NCBI GenBank assembly: GCA_902760645.1
Contig: CACWHC010000015.1
Coordinates: 1-64,000 of the forward strand
DNA from: an uncultured bacterium
GTDB lineage: Bacteria; Cyanobacteriota; Vampirovibrionia; Gastranaerophilales; Gastranaerophilaceae
Direction: 5' to 3'
DNA length: 64,000 nucleotides
Positions within the stretch are counted from its first letter, which is position 1. Each line of letters begins with the position of its first letter. The notes below the pieces were generated by a model. That model made no database searches, was not told where the DNA came from, and saw only the letters and a list, made by a program, of their open reading frames with translations. The translations under genes were made by a program, and so were the position numbers. Of the stretch, positions 24,514 through 34,266 are shown piece by piece.

Positions 24514-24633
24514 ACGGGATGTGGCACTCTGCCGAGAAAAACAATTCGGCGAATTGTTTTTCGAGAGGGACTCTGCCGACGAGGAAGATTGAGTATCTTC
24601 CGAGGAGAGGAAGCACCGAGCCGCACGGTGCAA
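24514..24633 (+). repeat. tRNA-Pro 5'-end copy followed by a hairpin-rich segment
   Basis: ACGGGATGTGGC at 24514-24525 is identical to the first bases of the tRNA-Pro region (24679-24690), offset 165. After it come three clear hairpins: a 12-bp stem GAAAAACAATTC/GAATTGTTTTTC, GGAAGAT/ATCTTCC and GCACCG/CGGTGC. GC content is above the surroundings. It could be a structured leader, an ncRNA or element debris; I do not recognise a known RNA family. Confidence 0.55.
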
Positions 24634-24663
24634 TTGACAAGTTAATATCAAACCTCATATATT
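24634..24663 (+). promoter_or_regulatory. inner promoter of tRNA-Pro
   Basis: TTGACA (24634-24639), 18-nt spacer, TATATT (24658-24663), about 10 nt between predicted +1 and the tRNA. Confidence 0.6.
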
Positions 24664-24679
24664 GTTATGAGTGCATCTA

Positions 24680-24756
24680 CGGGATGTGGCGCAGCTTGGT
24701 AGCGCACCTCGCTTGGGACGAGGGGGTCGCACGTTCAAATCGTGTCATCCCGACCA
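24680..24756 (+). tRNA. tRNA-Pro (anticodon TGG), CCA encoded
   Basis: 77 nt. Acceptor CGGGATG/CATCCCG, D arm GCGC-AGCTTGGTA-GCGC, anticodon stem CCTCG/CGAGG with loop CTTGGGA (anticodon TGG), T arm CACG-TTCAAAT-CGTG, discriminator A and encoded CCA (24754-24756). Confidence 0.95.
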
Positions 24757-24966
24757 TTTAAAAAGACTAACGGAAGTTAGTTTTTTTTTATCGGATGCCA
24801 CGATTACATCGTGAGCACGCACGCAGTTTTTTACGCAATCTTTCGATTGCTAAAAACTAGCTGGCTGCATACCTCTCTCGTACGGCTCATTCTTCGCCTA
24901 CGATATCGGTATCATCCCGACCATTTAAAATGACTAACATAAGTTAGTCTTTTTTTATCGGATGCC
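24745..24966 (+). repeat. direct repeat of tRNA-Pro 3' end plus terminator
   Basis: 24745-24799 and 24912-24966 are direct repeats offset by 167 bp. Each has TCATCCCGACCA, then a terminator hairpin (ACTAAC-GGAA-GTTAGT in the first, GACTAAC-ATAA-GTTAGTC in the second) with a long T-run, then ATCGGATGCC. The 112 bp between them hold a GCAATC-TTTC-GATTGC stem-loop and no gene. The locus therefore ends in two tandem terminators. Confidence 0.75.
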
Positions 24967-25126
24967 GCACTCTGATTACAAATAATTATTGTTTTATTTA
25001 CACTTAATGTTATTTTTCTTAATATTTCGTTCTTTTCAAGTTTTCTGTGCTACCATAATAATATGCATTTATCTCATATATAAGTTGCATAGCAATTACT
25101 TTTAAGAATTGGCGGAGAAGATTTTT

Positions 25127-25708
25127 ATGCGTATAAAACCAACAGAAAACTACACTATAAATAGCAATCATCAGGCATTTACGGCAATACGCACAGACAG
25201 ATATGCAAGAAGAGTTATTAACCACATGCCGGCAGGCGATATTGCGGAGTTTAACCAAATCAAAGAAAGCCTGTCCAAAACAAAACACTGGGATTTGAAA
25301 CTGTCAGGCACCGGTTGTGATTTTAAGAATTTTATATTCAGCTTTGTACATAAAGAGAAAAAAGGAAGAACTATCCTGGATAATATAACACCTTACATGC
25401 ACAAAAACGATTCTATTGTTGCATATACTACGATTAAGCAGAAGGAAGGGTTTGCCATAAATACGATAGAAACATTAAAATACAATTCCCCGGAAACTGC
25501 AAAAACATTGTTCGATACATATGAGCAGGATTGCATGGAATCTACAAAAAAGCATTGGATATTAACACCTCTGGAAAATTTGAAAAACCATGTTGTACTA
25601 CTAAAAATGTTGGAAGAAGCGACCCAAAATTCCTTCGTAAATAACCGCAGTTCCTTTGTAAATTCACTTATCACAACTAAAGATTACATCGGAAACGGTT
25701 ATAAATAA
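25127..25708 (+). CDS. unknown protein with N-terminal QAFTAIR motif
   Basis: 193 aa from ATG 25127, chosen over TTG 25109 because GGAG lies between them. No family recognised, no signal peptide. After a polar Asn-rich start comes QAFTAIRTDRYARR (16-29), a weaker member of the shared F-small-basic motif. The middle has HWDLKLSGTGCDF and a Lys-rich segment, the end is helical. Stand-alone, convergent with the AlgJ-like gene. Confidence 0.6.
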   Translation: MRIKPTENYTINSNHQAFTAIRTDRYARRVINHMPAGDIAEFNQIKESLSKTKHWDLKLSGTGCDFKNFIFSFVHKEKKGRTILDNITPYMHKNDSIVAYTTIKQKEGFAINTIETLKYNSPETAKTLFDTYEQDCMESTKKHWILTPLENLKNHVVLLKMLEEATQNSFVNNRSSFVNSLITTKDYIGNGYK

Positions 25709-25715
25709 TCTGCCC

Positions 25716-27041
25716 CTATAATTTCTTACAGTTCAGAATATCTGTCAAACCTCTTTCGACAATTTCATAAATTACAATATCCGCATTGTCTATTTCGGAT
25801 TTTGATACCTGATGAGTCCATCTGTAGACAACATGTCCGAATGTATTTGATAAAAACGGTATCAATGAATTTGCAAATGAATCTCTGTACATAAGAACTT
25901 TTTTGTTATTTAAGTTTTTGTTTTTTGTAACTATTTCGGGAATCTGCCATAACTGATTTTCCGGTGGCACCGTACTATACACAATTTCATAATTTTTTGG
26001 AAGCTCATATTTAAGATATTTATATTCGTCAAATCTCTGAACTATTTGTGGTATTCTGCTCTGAATATCACCCTGTGATACCCTTTTATATTTAGCGTAA
26101 GATTTATAATTTACAGGCAATACATTAATTTTATCTTCCCGAATATTTTTTACAAGAATATCGTACACATAAGAAGCACCCAAATCACTCCAGTGAGTAT
26201 CTGTTTTGTAGTAGAACAAGCCTAAATGCTTATTATTCATATAATATTCGTATGGATATATGACTTTTATATCAGTATTTTCTTTTAGATAATCATATAT
26301 CATGCTGACATTACTTTCACTGTCAGGATGTTTTTTCAGAATATAATCCGGCATATATTCACCATATATTTTATTTTTATCGGGAACAATAACCAGATAG
26401 AATTTTTTATTATGCAACCTGCAATAATCATTAACAGCAGAAAAATAATCCACTATTGTCTTTATCTCAGACGAACTTATCAAATTTAAATTTTGATAAA
26501 TTGGAATATTGTTATCCAGCTTAAAAAACATCCAATTGTCTTTTGCCTGAATAACAGCATTATTTTCCCAACAGTCAGCTAGAATGTATTTTAAATTCGC
26601 AAGCACATAATAAAAATTCCTCAGAAAGAATCTGTCATTAAACCATTTGTCAAAATCCTTGCCGTAATTAAGATTTACTGACGGTTTGTTATCTGAAACG
26701 GTAAACAACGGCTTGTATACGTTTAACGTTCTGTTTTCCAACGCAGAACCCAGATACTTATTTATATGAGATGCAGGCAGTATAAACAACATAAGTATTA
26801 TTATCAGAAAGATAACATCTGATTTTGAAACACTTTTGTATAATTCTTTTTCATAAATATAAGAATACAATTTTTGAATTGCAAGAAACGAAATTAAAAA
26901 TACGGCTATAAAAGTTACGAAAGTATGCACAATAAAAAATTTATCATATATATTGTAACAGACATCACTTGCAAAATATGCAAGTATTAGAGATAACAAG
27001 ATTGCCAAACTATATTTAATATAATTACTTTGCTTCTTCAT
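25716..27041 (-). CDS. AlgJ/AlgX-like SGNH-type acyltransferase partner
   Basis: 441 aa. Two N-terminal hydrophobic segments (about 10-30, 35-55) and a third (75-95) precede an extracytoplasmic domain. The motif TDTHWSDLGASYVYD is the conserved Asp-His motif of AlgJ/AlgX/DltD-like proteins, and YRDSFANSLIPFLS supplies the Ser. These proteins take acyl groups from an MBOAT partner and esterify an exported polymer. It lies 17 bp after the MBOAT gene with AAGGA before the ATG, a clear two-gene unit. The polymer is unknown. Confidence 0.82.
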   Translation of the reverse strand: MKKQSNYIKYSLAILLSLILAYFASDVCYNIYDKFFIVHTFVTFIAVFLISFLAIQKLYSYIYEKELYKSVSKSDVIFLIIILMLFILPASHINKYLGSALENRTLNVYKPLFTVSDNKPSVNLNYGKDFDKWFNDRFFLRNFYYVLANLKYILADCWENNAVIQAKDNWMFFKLDNNIPIYQNLNLISSSEIKTIVDYFSAVNDYCRLHNKKFYLVIVPDKNKIYGEYMPDYILKKHPDSESNVSMIYDYLKENTDIKVIYPYEYYMNNKHLGLFYYKTDTHWSDLGASYVYDILVKNIREDKINVLPVNYKSYAKYKRVSQGDIQSRIPQIVQRFDEYKYLKYELPKNYEIVYSTVPPENQLWQIPEIVTKNKNLNNKKVLMYRDSFANSLIPFLSNTFGHVVYRWTHQVSKSEIDNADIVIYEIVERGLTDILNCKKL

Positions 27042-27058
27042 AGAATCATATCCTTATT

Positions 27059-28468
27059 CTAAAATCGGAAATATATAAACGGGTTGTACGTTCCTTCAGC
27101 AATTACAGCGGTAGAGGAAACAAACAATATTACTAACCAACAATTAACAAGCACTTTGACGTATTTATTTTGCCAATTTAGCATGTTACGGAACAACGGC
27201 ACAGAACATATAATTGCAACAACAAATATTATAATGTCAAACTTATCTGCATAATATGGCAGCAAATACAGAATTTTTGAAGAATCAACACTGCTTATAC
27301 AAAACATATTTTTTAAATAGTCTATGGAATACGATAAATTATCCGACCTAAATATAACCCAGCCGGCACTAATCACTATAACGGCATAAAGATGTTTTAA
27401 TATATTAAAAAACAGAGAAGATGAAGTTTTTTCAAATTCAAATATTTTTTCAAGTATTATAAATACCCCATGCCATATACCCCAAACAATAAAAGTCCAT
27501 GACGCACCATGCCAGATTCCCGTAAGCAAAAATACTATCCCCAGGTTTCTTATCTGCACAAACTTTCCATTTCTGTTTCCGCCTAACGGTATATAAATAT
27601 ATTCCTTAAACCAGGTTGATAAAGAAATATGCCATCTTCGCCAAAATTCCGTAATTGATTTTGATATATAAGGATAATTAAAATTCTCCATAAATCTGAA
27701 CCCGAAGATTAATCCCAACCCGATTGCCATATCCGAATATCCGCTAAAATCATAATAAATCTGAAAAGTATACGCAAATGAACCCAGCCAAGCAGTGATA
27801 TGACTAAACGAACTTACATCCTGAATAAATATCTTATCCGCAACAGCACCCATTGCATTTGCAATAAGCATTTTCTTTGATAAGCCTATAATAAATCGTT
27901 TCACCCCTATATTTACATTATCAAAATTCACTTCCCTTGAATCTATCTGATCGGCAATATCGTGATACTTAATTATAGGACCTGCAACCAGCTGAGGGAA
28001 TAAACAAATATATAACGCCACTTTAAAAAGATTTTTTTGCGAACTTACATTCCCTCTATATACATCGATAACGTACGACAATGCCTGAAAAGTATAAAAT
28101 GAAATACCAAGAGGCAAAACTATATTTAGTAAACTTATATGAGTATGGAATAATCCGTTCAGATTATTAACAAAAAAATCAAAATACTTGAAATAAAACA
28201 AATTCCCGAGATTAATTAACAGCGTAAATATCAAACATAATTTTTTGGCAAACAGGTTATTTGAACACTTATCTATAATCAAAGCACCTGCCCAATTTAT
28301 AAAAACTACAAAAAATATTACGGGTAAATACCTTGGCTCACCCCACGCATAAAAAATTATACTAGCAAGGAATAATAATATATTATGGTATTTTTTGTTA
28401 CATACGAAATATAACCCGCACAAAACAGGTAAAAATAAGTATATAAAACTCATTGAACAAAATAACAT
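27059..28468 (-). CDS. MBOAT family O-acyltransferase (AlgI-like)
   Basis: 469 aa, about eleven membrane segments. The AlgI/DltB signature is clear: FWRRWHISLSTWFKEYIY, LGGNRNG, then the catalytic His in LTGIWHGASWTFIVWG. It passes acetyl groups across the membrane for O-acetylation of a polysaccharide, together with the adjacent AlgJ-like protein. ATG 28468 lies in a run of TATATA; the internal ATG six codons later (MSFIYLFLP) is an alternative start. Confidence 0.88.
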   Translation of the reverse strand: MLFCSMSFIYLFLPVLCGLYFVCNKKYHNILLFLASIIFYAWGEPRYLPVIFFVVFINWAGALIIDKCSNNLFAKKLCLIFTLLINLGNLFYFKYFDFFVNNLNGLFHTHISLLNIVLPLGISFYTFQALSYVIDVYRGNVSSQKNLFKVALYICLFPQLVAGPIIKYHDIADQIDSREVNFDNVNIGVKRFIIGLSKKMLIANAMGAVADKIFIQDVSSFSHITAWLGSFAYTFQIYYDFSGYSDMAIGLGLIFGFRFMENFNYPYISKSITEFWRRWHISLSTWFKEYIYIPLGGNRNGKFVQIRNLGIVFLLTGIWHGASWTFIVWGIWHGVFIILEKIFEFEKTSSSLFFNILKHLYAVIVISAGWVIFRSDNLSYSIDYLKNMFCISSVDSSKILYLLPYYADKFDIIIFVVAIICSVPLFRNMLNWQNKYVKVLVNCWLVILFVSSTAVIAEGTYNPFIYFRF

Positions 28469-28679
28469 ATATATACCAACCTTTACAAAGAATATAATAC
28501 ACCAAGGGAAAAAACAAGATATTTAAAATACTTAAACAAATTTTCGCAATACATAAAGATTTTACAAATCTATATATATAACTTGCAAAAATTTGATTAT
28601 TGCGTTATGCTTTAGTGTATAAAATACACTTTTATATATTACCCACTTATGCGACTAAAAAAATATCGGACGGTTTAAG

Positions 28680-30476
28680 ATGACTGTAAATGAAAATATA
28701 AGAAATATAGCAATAATTGCACACGTTGACCATGGTAAAACAACACTCGTTGACTGTTTATTAAAACAGGCAGGAGTTTTCAGGGAAAACCAACAGGTTC
28801 AGGAACGTGTTTTAGATAGTAATGATTTGGAAAAAGAAAGAGGAATTACAATTCTTTCCAAAAACATTTCAATTAACTATAAGGGATGTAAGATTAACGT
28901 AGTAGATACTCCGGGTCACGCTGATTTTGGCGGTGAAGTTGAACGTGTACTCGGCATGGTTGACGGAGCATTGTTAATCGTTGATGCCGCAGAAGGTCCG
29001 ATGCCGCAGACAAGATTCGTATTGTCAAAGGCACTTGAACTCGGTTTAAAAATAATTGTTGTAATTAATAAAATTGATAAACCTGCTGCAGAACCTCTTA
29101 CAGCACTTGATAAAGTTTTTGATTTATTTACTGAGCTTACAGACAGAGAAGATTTAATAGATTTTCCGTTTATATTTTCAAGCAGTTTAAACGGATTTGC
29201 AATAAAAGACCTTGATGACCCGAGAAAGGATATGATTCCTTTGCTGGACTGCATTATGGAAAATATTCAGCCGCCGTCAGGTGATGAAAATTTACCTTTA
29301 CAGTTTCAGGCAACAACGCTGGATTACAACGAATACGTCGGAAGAATTGTTATCGGTCGTATTGTGAACGGCAGCGTAAAATCTCAGGAGCAGGTTACGG
29401 TAATCCATGCTGACGGAACACAGGAAAAGGGTAAAATTACAAAACTATTCGGATTTCACGATTTGGGCAGAGTGGAAATTCAGGAAGCTTTTGCGGGTGA
29501 TATTGTAGGTATCGCAGGATTTTCGGATATTCAAATCGGGGAAAGCATTTGTGCATTAGACAGTCCTAATCCTTTGCCGTTAATTAAAGTTGACGAACCT
29601 ACTTTACAGATGAATTTTTCGGTAAATGACAGCCCGTTTGCAGGTCAGGAAGGAAAGTTTGTAACCTCCCGTCAAATCAGAAAAAGACTGTACAATGAAC
29701 TGGAAAAGAACGTAAGTTTAAGAGTTGAAGACACAGACAGCACGGATGTATTTAAAGTCAGCGGACGTGGTGAACTTCATCTTGGTATTTTAATTGAAAC
29801 AATGCGTAGAGAAGGATACGAATTTCAGGTATCAAAACCTGAAGTTATATATAAAAACATAAACGGCGTTCAGTGTGAACCTTATGAGAACCTTATAGTT
29901 GATGTTCCGGAAAGCAATGCCGGAAGCTGTATCGAAAGATTATCAAACAGAAAAGCTGAAATGAAAGATATGCAGTCAGCTAAAGGAAGAACTACATTAA
30001 GGTTTGATATTCCTGCAAGAGGTTTGATAGGGTTCAGAAGTGAATTTATCAGAATGACGAGAGGCGAAGGTATTATGTACCACACTTTCCTTGAATACAG
30101 ACCATATGCAGGCGATATTTCAAGACAAAGAAACGGCTCTATTATAGCTCACGAAGAAGGTGAAGCTATTCCTTACGCACTTGCTCAGTTTGAAGACAGA
30201 GGAGTATTCTTTGTAACACCTAAGACCAAGGTATACAGAGGTATGATTATCGGTGAATGCAACAAACCGCAGGATGTTGTTGTTAATATTTGTAAGACTA
30301 AAAAACTTACCAATATGAGAAGCTCCACGGCTGATGTAATGGTAACTTTACAGGCACCTAAAATAATGTCACTTGAAGAAAGCCTTGAATATATCGGAGA
30401 TGATGAATTGGTAGAAATTACACCTGAGAATATCAGAATCAGAAAATCCGATTTGACAAGAAAGATTTATAACTAA
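28680..30476 (+). CDS. typA: ribosome-associated GTPase TypA/BipA
   Basis: 598 aa translational GTPase involved in 50S assembly and stress or cold adaptation. G1 AHVDHGKTT (14-22), G2 around RGITI, G3 [16 protein letters not shown]4 NKIDKP. The EF-G-like domains III and V and the BipA C-terminal domain follow at the usual length. Own transcription unit; the likely promoter has TATAAA near 28618. The start region has only a weak Shine-Dalgarno sequence. Confidence 0.96.
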   Translation: MTVNENIRNIAIIAHVDHGKTTLVDCLLKQAGVFRENQQVQERVLDSNDLEKERGITILSKNISINYKGCKINVVDTPGHADFGGEVERVLGMVDGALLIVDAAEGPMPQTRFVLSKALELGLKIIVVINKIDKPAAEPLTALDKVFDLFTELTDREDLIDFPFIFSSSLNGFAIKDLDDPRKDMIPLLDCIMENIQPPSGDENLPLQFQATTLDYNEYVGRIVIGRIVNGSVKSQEQVTVIHADGTQEKGKITKLFGFHDLGRVEIQEAFAGDIVGIAGFSDIQIGESICALDSPNPLPLIKVDEPTLQMNFSVNDSPFAGQEGKFVTSRQIRKRLYNELEKNVSLRVEDTDSTDVFKVSGRGELHLGILIETMRREGYEFQVSKPEVIYKNINGVQCEPYENLIVDVPESNAGSCIERLSNRKAEMKDMQSAKGRTTLRFDIPARGLIGFRSEFIRMTRGEGIMYHTFLEYRPYAGDISRQRNGSIIAHEEGEAIPYALAQFEDRGVFFVTPKTKVYRGMIIGECNKPQDVVVNICKTKKLTNMRSSTADVMVTLQAPKIMSLEESLEYIGDDELVEITPENIRIRKSDLTRKIYN

Positions 30477-30489
30477 TTTGAGTGATTTA

Positions 30490-31164
30490 CTAGTTTAATG
30501 TCAGGTTATGGTCCTTCAGATACTTCATATTGCCCTGCTGAATTACCCAATAGGCACACCCGTAACCATTAGAATTTGCAGCGGCACAATTTTCATTAAA
30601 TGGACGGCAACCATCTGATACCCCAAAAGGAACTATTCTGTTTGGCTCATTTTGAATTTCAAAAGCAAATAAGTCGTACCCCCATTGATTTGGCGGATTT
30701 ATACCGTTCACATCGTAATGTATTTCACCAAGATGATTACCTACTCTTGGATTACCTTTGAACCAAATTACAGAACCGTCGTTTAAAATGACTTTGTAAT
30801 ATTTTGAATCGGTAGAATAGTCCGCTGCAGAACTACCTTTTTTTAATTTATAAGTACCACTTATACAGCCTGCTTCATTTGTTGTCCCGCAATCTTTTGC
30901 TACATTTAAATACGGCAGAAACCAACTTGCAACAGTCGTAGCACCCTCTTCATTATCAGACACAGCAACTACTGGATTATCTTCAGAAAGATATAGATTA
31001 TATGCGTTCTGTAAAACACTGTACATCTTTTTTAATTTACTTACAGTCGCCTTTTCATTATGGTTTTGTATAAGAGCAGGCAATGTCATCGCTGCAACGA
31101 CTCCGATTATTCCGAGTGTAATTAGAACCTCTGCAAGTGTAAATGCCTTGTTTTTATTGTACAT
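30490..31164 (-). CDS. type IV pilin-like / pseudopilin protein
   Basis: 224 aa. Short basic leader (MYNKNKA), then FTLAEVLITLGIIGVVAAMTLPALI, the prepilin-peptidase site and hydrophobic N-terminal helix. The usual Gly before Phe is Ala, as commonly seen in this lineage. The globular part has four to six Cys, including pairs around CGTTNEAGC and CRPFNENC, so disulfides are likely. Surface filament or type II-like secretion pseudopilin. Shine-Dalgarno AGGGGA, single gene, convergent with typA. Confidence 0.85.
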   Translation of the reverse strand: MYNKNKAFTLAEVLITLGIIGVVAAMTLPALIQNHNEKATVSKLKKMYSVLQNAYNLYLSEDNPVVAVSDNEEGATTVASWFLPYLNVAKDCGTTNEAGCISGTYKLKKGSSAADYSTDSKYYKVILNDGSVIWFKGNPRVGNHLGEIHYDVNGINPPNQWGYDLFAFEIQNEPNRIVPFGVSDGCRPFNENCAAANSNGYGCAYWVIQQGNMKYLKDHNLTLN

Positions 31165-31221
31165 TTTTGTCCCCTATTAAATTAAATAAAATTATACCTT
31201 TATATATAAAAGTATAATTTT

Positions 31222-31251
31222 ATTATTGCAACAATTATTTTATTTTGTCAA
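31222..31251 (-). promoter_or_regulatory. promoter of the 31164 pilin gene
   Basis: Minus strand perfect -35 TTGACA (31251-31246), 18-nt spacer, AATAAT (31227-31222), leader about 50 nt. Confidence 0.55.
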
Positions 31252-31271
31252 TACCTTAATAATGTTATCGC

Positions 31272-31286
31272 TATAATTTTATTAGT
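31272..31286 (+). promoter_or_regulatory. -10 box giving a near-leaderless mRNA for the small HTH gene
   Basis: TATAAT (31272-31277) ends 9 nt before ATG 31287, and no Shine-Dalgarno sequence is present. Confidence 0.5.
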
Positions 31287-31523
31287 ATGGGCAGAGTTAA
31301 TTTAAAAACTATAAACTCAAAACAGGAAGTAAAAATCATGCTTGCAAGACGGGCATGGACGATGAAAAAACTTGCAGAAGAGTTGTCATCTGCAAGCGGT
31401 AAATATTATTCTCCCCAAAATCTGAATTACAGACTATCTCAAAATAAACTTAAGCTTTCTGAAATGGGTTATATATGTCAGATATTAGGGTTTAAGTTAA
31501 GTTTTACGGAAGAAAACTATTAA
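31287..31523 (+). CDS. small helix-turn-helix DNA-binding protein
   Basis: 78 aa. A Cro/C1-type fold is suggested by MLARRAWTMKKLAEELS (first helices) and SPQNLNYRLSQNKLKLSEM (recognition region), followed by a short hydrophobic end. Single-domain phage-like regulator size. It is divergent from the pilin gene with about 120 bp between, so it might control it; no operator is evident. Confidence 0.7.
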   Translation: MGRVNLKTINSKQEVKIMLARRAWTMKKLAEELSSASGKYYSPQNLNYRLSQNKLKLSEMGYICQILGFKLSFTEENY

Positions 31524-31537
31524 TTTGTATTTTGTGC

Positions 31538-32110
31538 TCACTTATTACTTTTTATATACTTTTTAGCACAGTCAAACATTGTATTAACTAAACCAGTATT
31601 TGCGGAAACATTCATTCCGCCTGTTTCCAGAAATTGGTGCATACGCTTTTCCCACATTTCATAAATACTATCGGAATTTAATTCCAAAACCTGCCCAATC
31701 ATAGACAACTCTTTATAATCAATAGGCATTGGCAGACTGCCTCTTAAAATATCTACAATTTCCAATCTTTTTTTACGCGGAAATGCTTTTAGGAAATTTA
31801 CTACAGACATACTTTTATCCTTCATACCTTCTTTCAGGTATTCGACAAATTCATCAATCAAAAGAGGTTCTTGCGGGATTTTATATTCTTCAAATTCCTC
31901 AGGCTCGATTTCCATAACCGTTGCAATTCTCTCTAACGTGGTGCTTCTTGTCGAAAAAGGTATCGTTTCATCAATCAGATTATAAACATAAGACAGCGTA
32001 ACTCCTATCATTTCAGCAAAATCTTTTTTGTGCAAATTATTTTTGTCCAAAAATTTTGCTAATTTTTCCGAACTTTTTTCTTTTACAATTGTTTTATTTT
32101 TTGACTTCAT
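31538..32110 (-). CDS. XRE-family transcriptional regulator
   Basis: 190 aa. N-terminal HTH (about 25-75) with KKDFAEMIGVTLSYVYNLI as the helix-turn-helix and ERIATVMEIEPEEF as the following helices. The C-terminal part is helical with no known ligand domain. Shine-Dalgarno GAGG. It converges with the small HTH gene. Confidence 0.78.
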   Translation of the reverse strand: MKSKNKTIVKEKSSEKLAKFLDKNNLHKKDFAEMIGVTLSYVYNLIDETIPFSTRSTTLERIATVMEIEPEEFEEYKIPQEPLLIDEFVEYLKEGMKDKSMSVVNFLKAFPRKKRLEIVDILRGSLPMPIDYKELSMIGQVLELNSDSIYEMWEKRMHQFLETGGMNVSANTGLVNTMFDCAKKYIKSNK

Positions 32111-32238
32111 AACTTTATCCTCATGTTGTTTGTGTTTATAAGATAAATTTATTTTATAAATTTGTTAAGCTTAAATTCGACAAGTCATGACGGTAATATT
32201 TATTTGAGTTAAAATAATAAAAAAATTACGAGGTTATT

Positions 32239-32793
32239 ATGAAGCTTATTGCAGGACTTGGAAACATAGGGGATAAATATTGTTTTACCAGACATAATGC
32301 AGGATTTATGGCATTAGACAAATGGAGTTTCCGGGATAATTTTTCATTCAAACAGGAAAGCAAATTAAAAGCATTTATATCCAAAACACACATAAATTCT
32401 GAAGATATAATATTTGTAAAACCGACTACGTTTATGAATCTATCCGGAGAAGCAGTCCGTGCGGTAATGGATTACTACAAAATTTCGGTTGAAGATATAA
32501 TAATAATATATGATGATATTGCTCTTGATATTGGAAAAATCAGGCTTCGTTCATCAGGCTCGGACGGAGGTCACAACGGCATTAAATCTATTATTAAACA
32601 TATCGGAACAGACAAGTTTAACCGTGTAAAAATAGGTATCGGACCGCAAATCGGGGCTTCAGAAAATTATGTGCTTCAAAATTTTTCCAAAGAACAAATG
32701 GAAATATTAAAAGAAATTTTGGATAAAACTATTGAGGCTTCGAAATGTCTGATGAGTGAAGGAATAGAAAAAGCACAAAACAAATACAATTAG
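32239..32793 (+). CDS. pth: peptidyl-tRNA hydrolase
   Basis: 184 aa, recycles peptidyl-tRNA dropped by ribosomes. Catalytic His19 in TRHNAGF, then KPTTFMNLSGEAV, the catalytic Asp in IYDDIALDIG and GSDGGHNGIKSI. Shine-Dalgarno GAGG. Followed 58 bp later by a TPR gene in the same direction. Confidence 0.96.
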   Translation: MKLIAGLGNIGDKYCFTRHNAGFMALDKWSFRDNFSFKQESKLKAFISKTHINSEDIIFVKPTTFMNLSGEAVRAVMDYYKISVEDIIIIYDDIALDIGKIRLRSSGSDGGHNGIKSIIKHIGTDKFNRVKIGIGPQIGASENYVLQNFSKEQMEILKEILDKTIEASKCLMSEGIEKAQNKYN

Positions 32794-32851
32794 GTTACAA
32801 AATTTTATTTTTTGATTATAATCAAAATACAGTCAGGATAAGGAGTATTTT

Positions 32852-34264
32852 ATGAGTATAGAAACTGCGGAACAGTTAGAAGAAAACGGTCAATACGAAG
32901 AAGCTTATGCGGAATACAAAAAAAGTTATGCACATAATCCTAATGATTTAAGCCTGCTTGCTCAGTTAGGGCATGTCGCAATGATTTTGGATAAAAAAGA
33001 TGAAGCAACAGAATACTACAATAAAATGCTTACACTTGATGCAACAAACCCGACTGCATATGAACAATTAATGGATATATATATTGATACGGACAAATAC
33101 AAATATTATGTATCACGAGGGAATTATCATATTGTTCAGCAGCAGCTTGAGCATGCTACTCATGATTTTCAGAAAGCAATTTCGCATGCCGGCGGAGATG
33201 AAAAAGAAATTATGCCTGTCAGATTTGTTCTTGGTACTTTATATGAACAATTAGGCAATTCTCCAAAAGCTATTGACGAATATTTGAAAGTCCTTGACTA
33301 TGAAAATGCTGAAGAAGAAGTTTATATAAGACTTGCAAACCTGTACGCACTTGATGACGTTATCGGAAGTGCCATTGAAACGCTGGAAAGAGCAATGAAC
33401 AACGGTAAAGATTCTGATGCCGTAAGAGAAAGTTTATCAAGATTATATTTCAAAGATAACACACCTGAGAAAATCAAATCAGTAAGCCGCAATGAACTGA
33501 CTCTGATTAAAGCTATGCTTGCTTTGGGTGAATTTGATGAAGCAAAAGCCGAATTGGAAAAAGTTTCGGACAAATATAAAGACGAACCTCAGTTATACGC
33601 ACTACAGGCAGAATACTATTACACTACAAAAGATTATGAAAAAGCTTTGGATGCCGTAAATACTTATGCCGAAAAAATGCCTAACCATCCGCTTGTTTTT
33701 CAGATGAGAGCATTAATATACGAATCAAAAAATGATGAATATTCGGCAACGGTAAATTGGGCAAAATATCACATGGTAAGAGGGAACACCGATGTTGCAA
33801 TCAACGAATTAATGAGTGCATACCAGTTAAAAAATGATGATGCAGAGATGATTGCAATACTGGCAACACTTTTGGAAAATTCCGGAGAGGTGCATCAGGC
33901 TATGGAATTTTATGAAAAGCTTGTTCAGGTTGACCCGACAAGCCGTGCTGCAATGGAAAAACTTGCAAGATACTGGGAAGACAACGGAGATAATCGTATG
34001 GCTGTAGATTATCTTGAAAAGATTATTGAAACAGATCCGAGAAATTTTGCAACAATGAAAAAACTGGCTGAAATGTATAAAAAATCAAAAGATTTTGGTT
34101 CTGCAATAAATATGTATAAGAAATATCTTCAGACAGCACCACAAGGAACGGAATATGAAGAAGTTACGGCAGCCCTAAATAAATTAGAAAGGACAGAAAC
34201 TGCACCTGATTCGGGTGAAGAAAGTTTGTTGGACAAACTTGTCGGCTTTTTTGTAAAGAAGTAA
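32852..34264 (+). CDS. tetratricopeptide-repeat protein
   Basis: 470 aa, almost entirely TPR-like helix pairs (for example EENGQYEEAYAEYKKSY, ENSGEVHQAMEFYEKLVQV, KDFGSAINMYKKYLQ). About eleven units are followed by a short C-terminal tail with a possible amphipathic end (LLDKLVGFFVKK). No signal peptide. A scaffold or adaptor of unknown partner. Confidence 0.85.
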   Translation: MSIETAEQLEENGQYEEAYAEYKKSYAHNPNDLSLLAQLGHVAMILDKKDEATEYYNKMLTLDATNPTAYEQLMDIYIDTDKYKYYVSRGNYHIVQQQLEHATHDFQKAISHAGGDEKEIMPVRFVLGTLYEQLGNSPKAIDEYLKVLDYENAEEEVYIRLANLYALDDVIGSAIETLERAMNNGKDSDAVRESLSRLYFKDNTPEKIKSVSRNELTLIKAMLALGEFDEAKAELEKVSDKYKDEPQLYALQAEYYYTTKDYEKALDAVNTYAEKMPNHPLVFQMRALIYESKNDEYSATVNWAKYHMVRGNTDVAINELMSAYQLKNDDAEMIAILATLLENSGEVHQAMEFYEKLVQVDPTSRAAMEKLARYWEDNGDNRMAVDYLEKIIETDPRNFATMKKLAEMYKKSKDFGSAINMYKKYLQTAPQGTEYEEVTAALNKLERTETAPDSGEESLLDKLVGFFVKK

Positions 34265-34266
34265 AA

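Noticed and set aside
24514-24633. SRP RNA, 6S RNA or RNase P RNA
   Set aside because: GC-rich and hairpin-rich, and the AGGAAGCA word recalls SRP RNA. However, the conserved SRP loop sequences and the RNase P core are absent and the length is wrong.
24465-24761. 98-codon + ORF covering tRNA-Pro
   Set aside because: Overlaps the tRNA and structured hairpins. tRNA gene and promoter signals take precedence.
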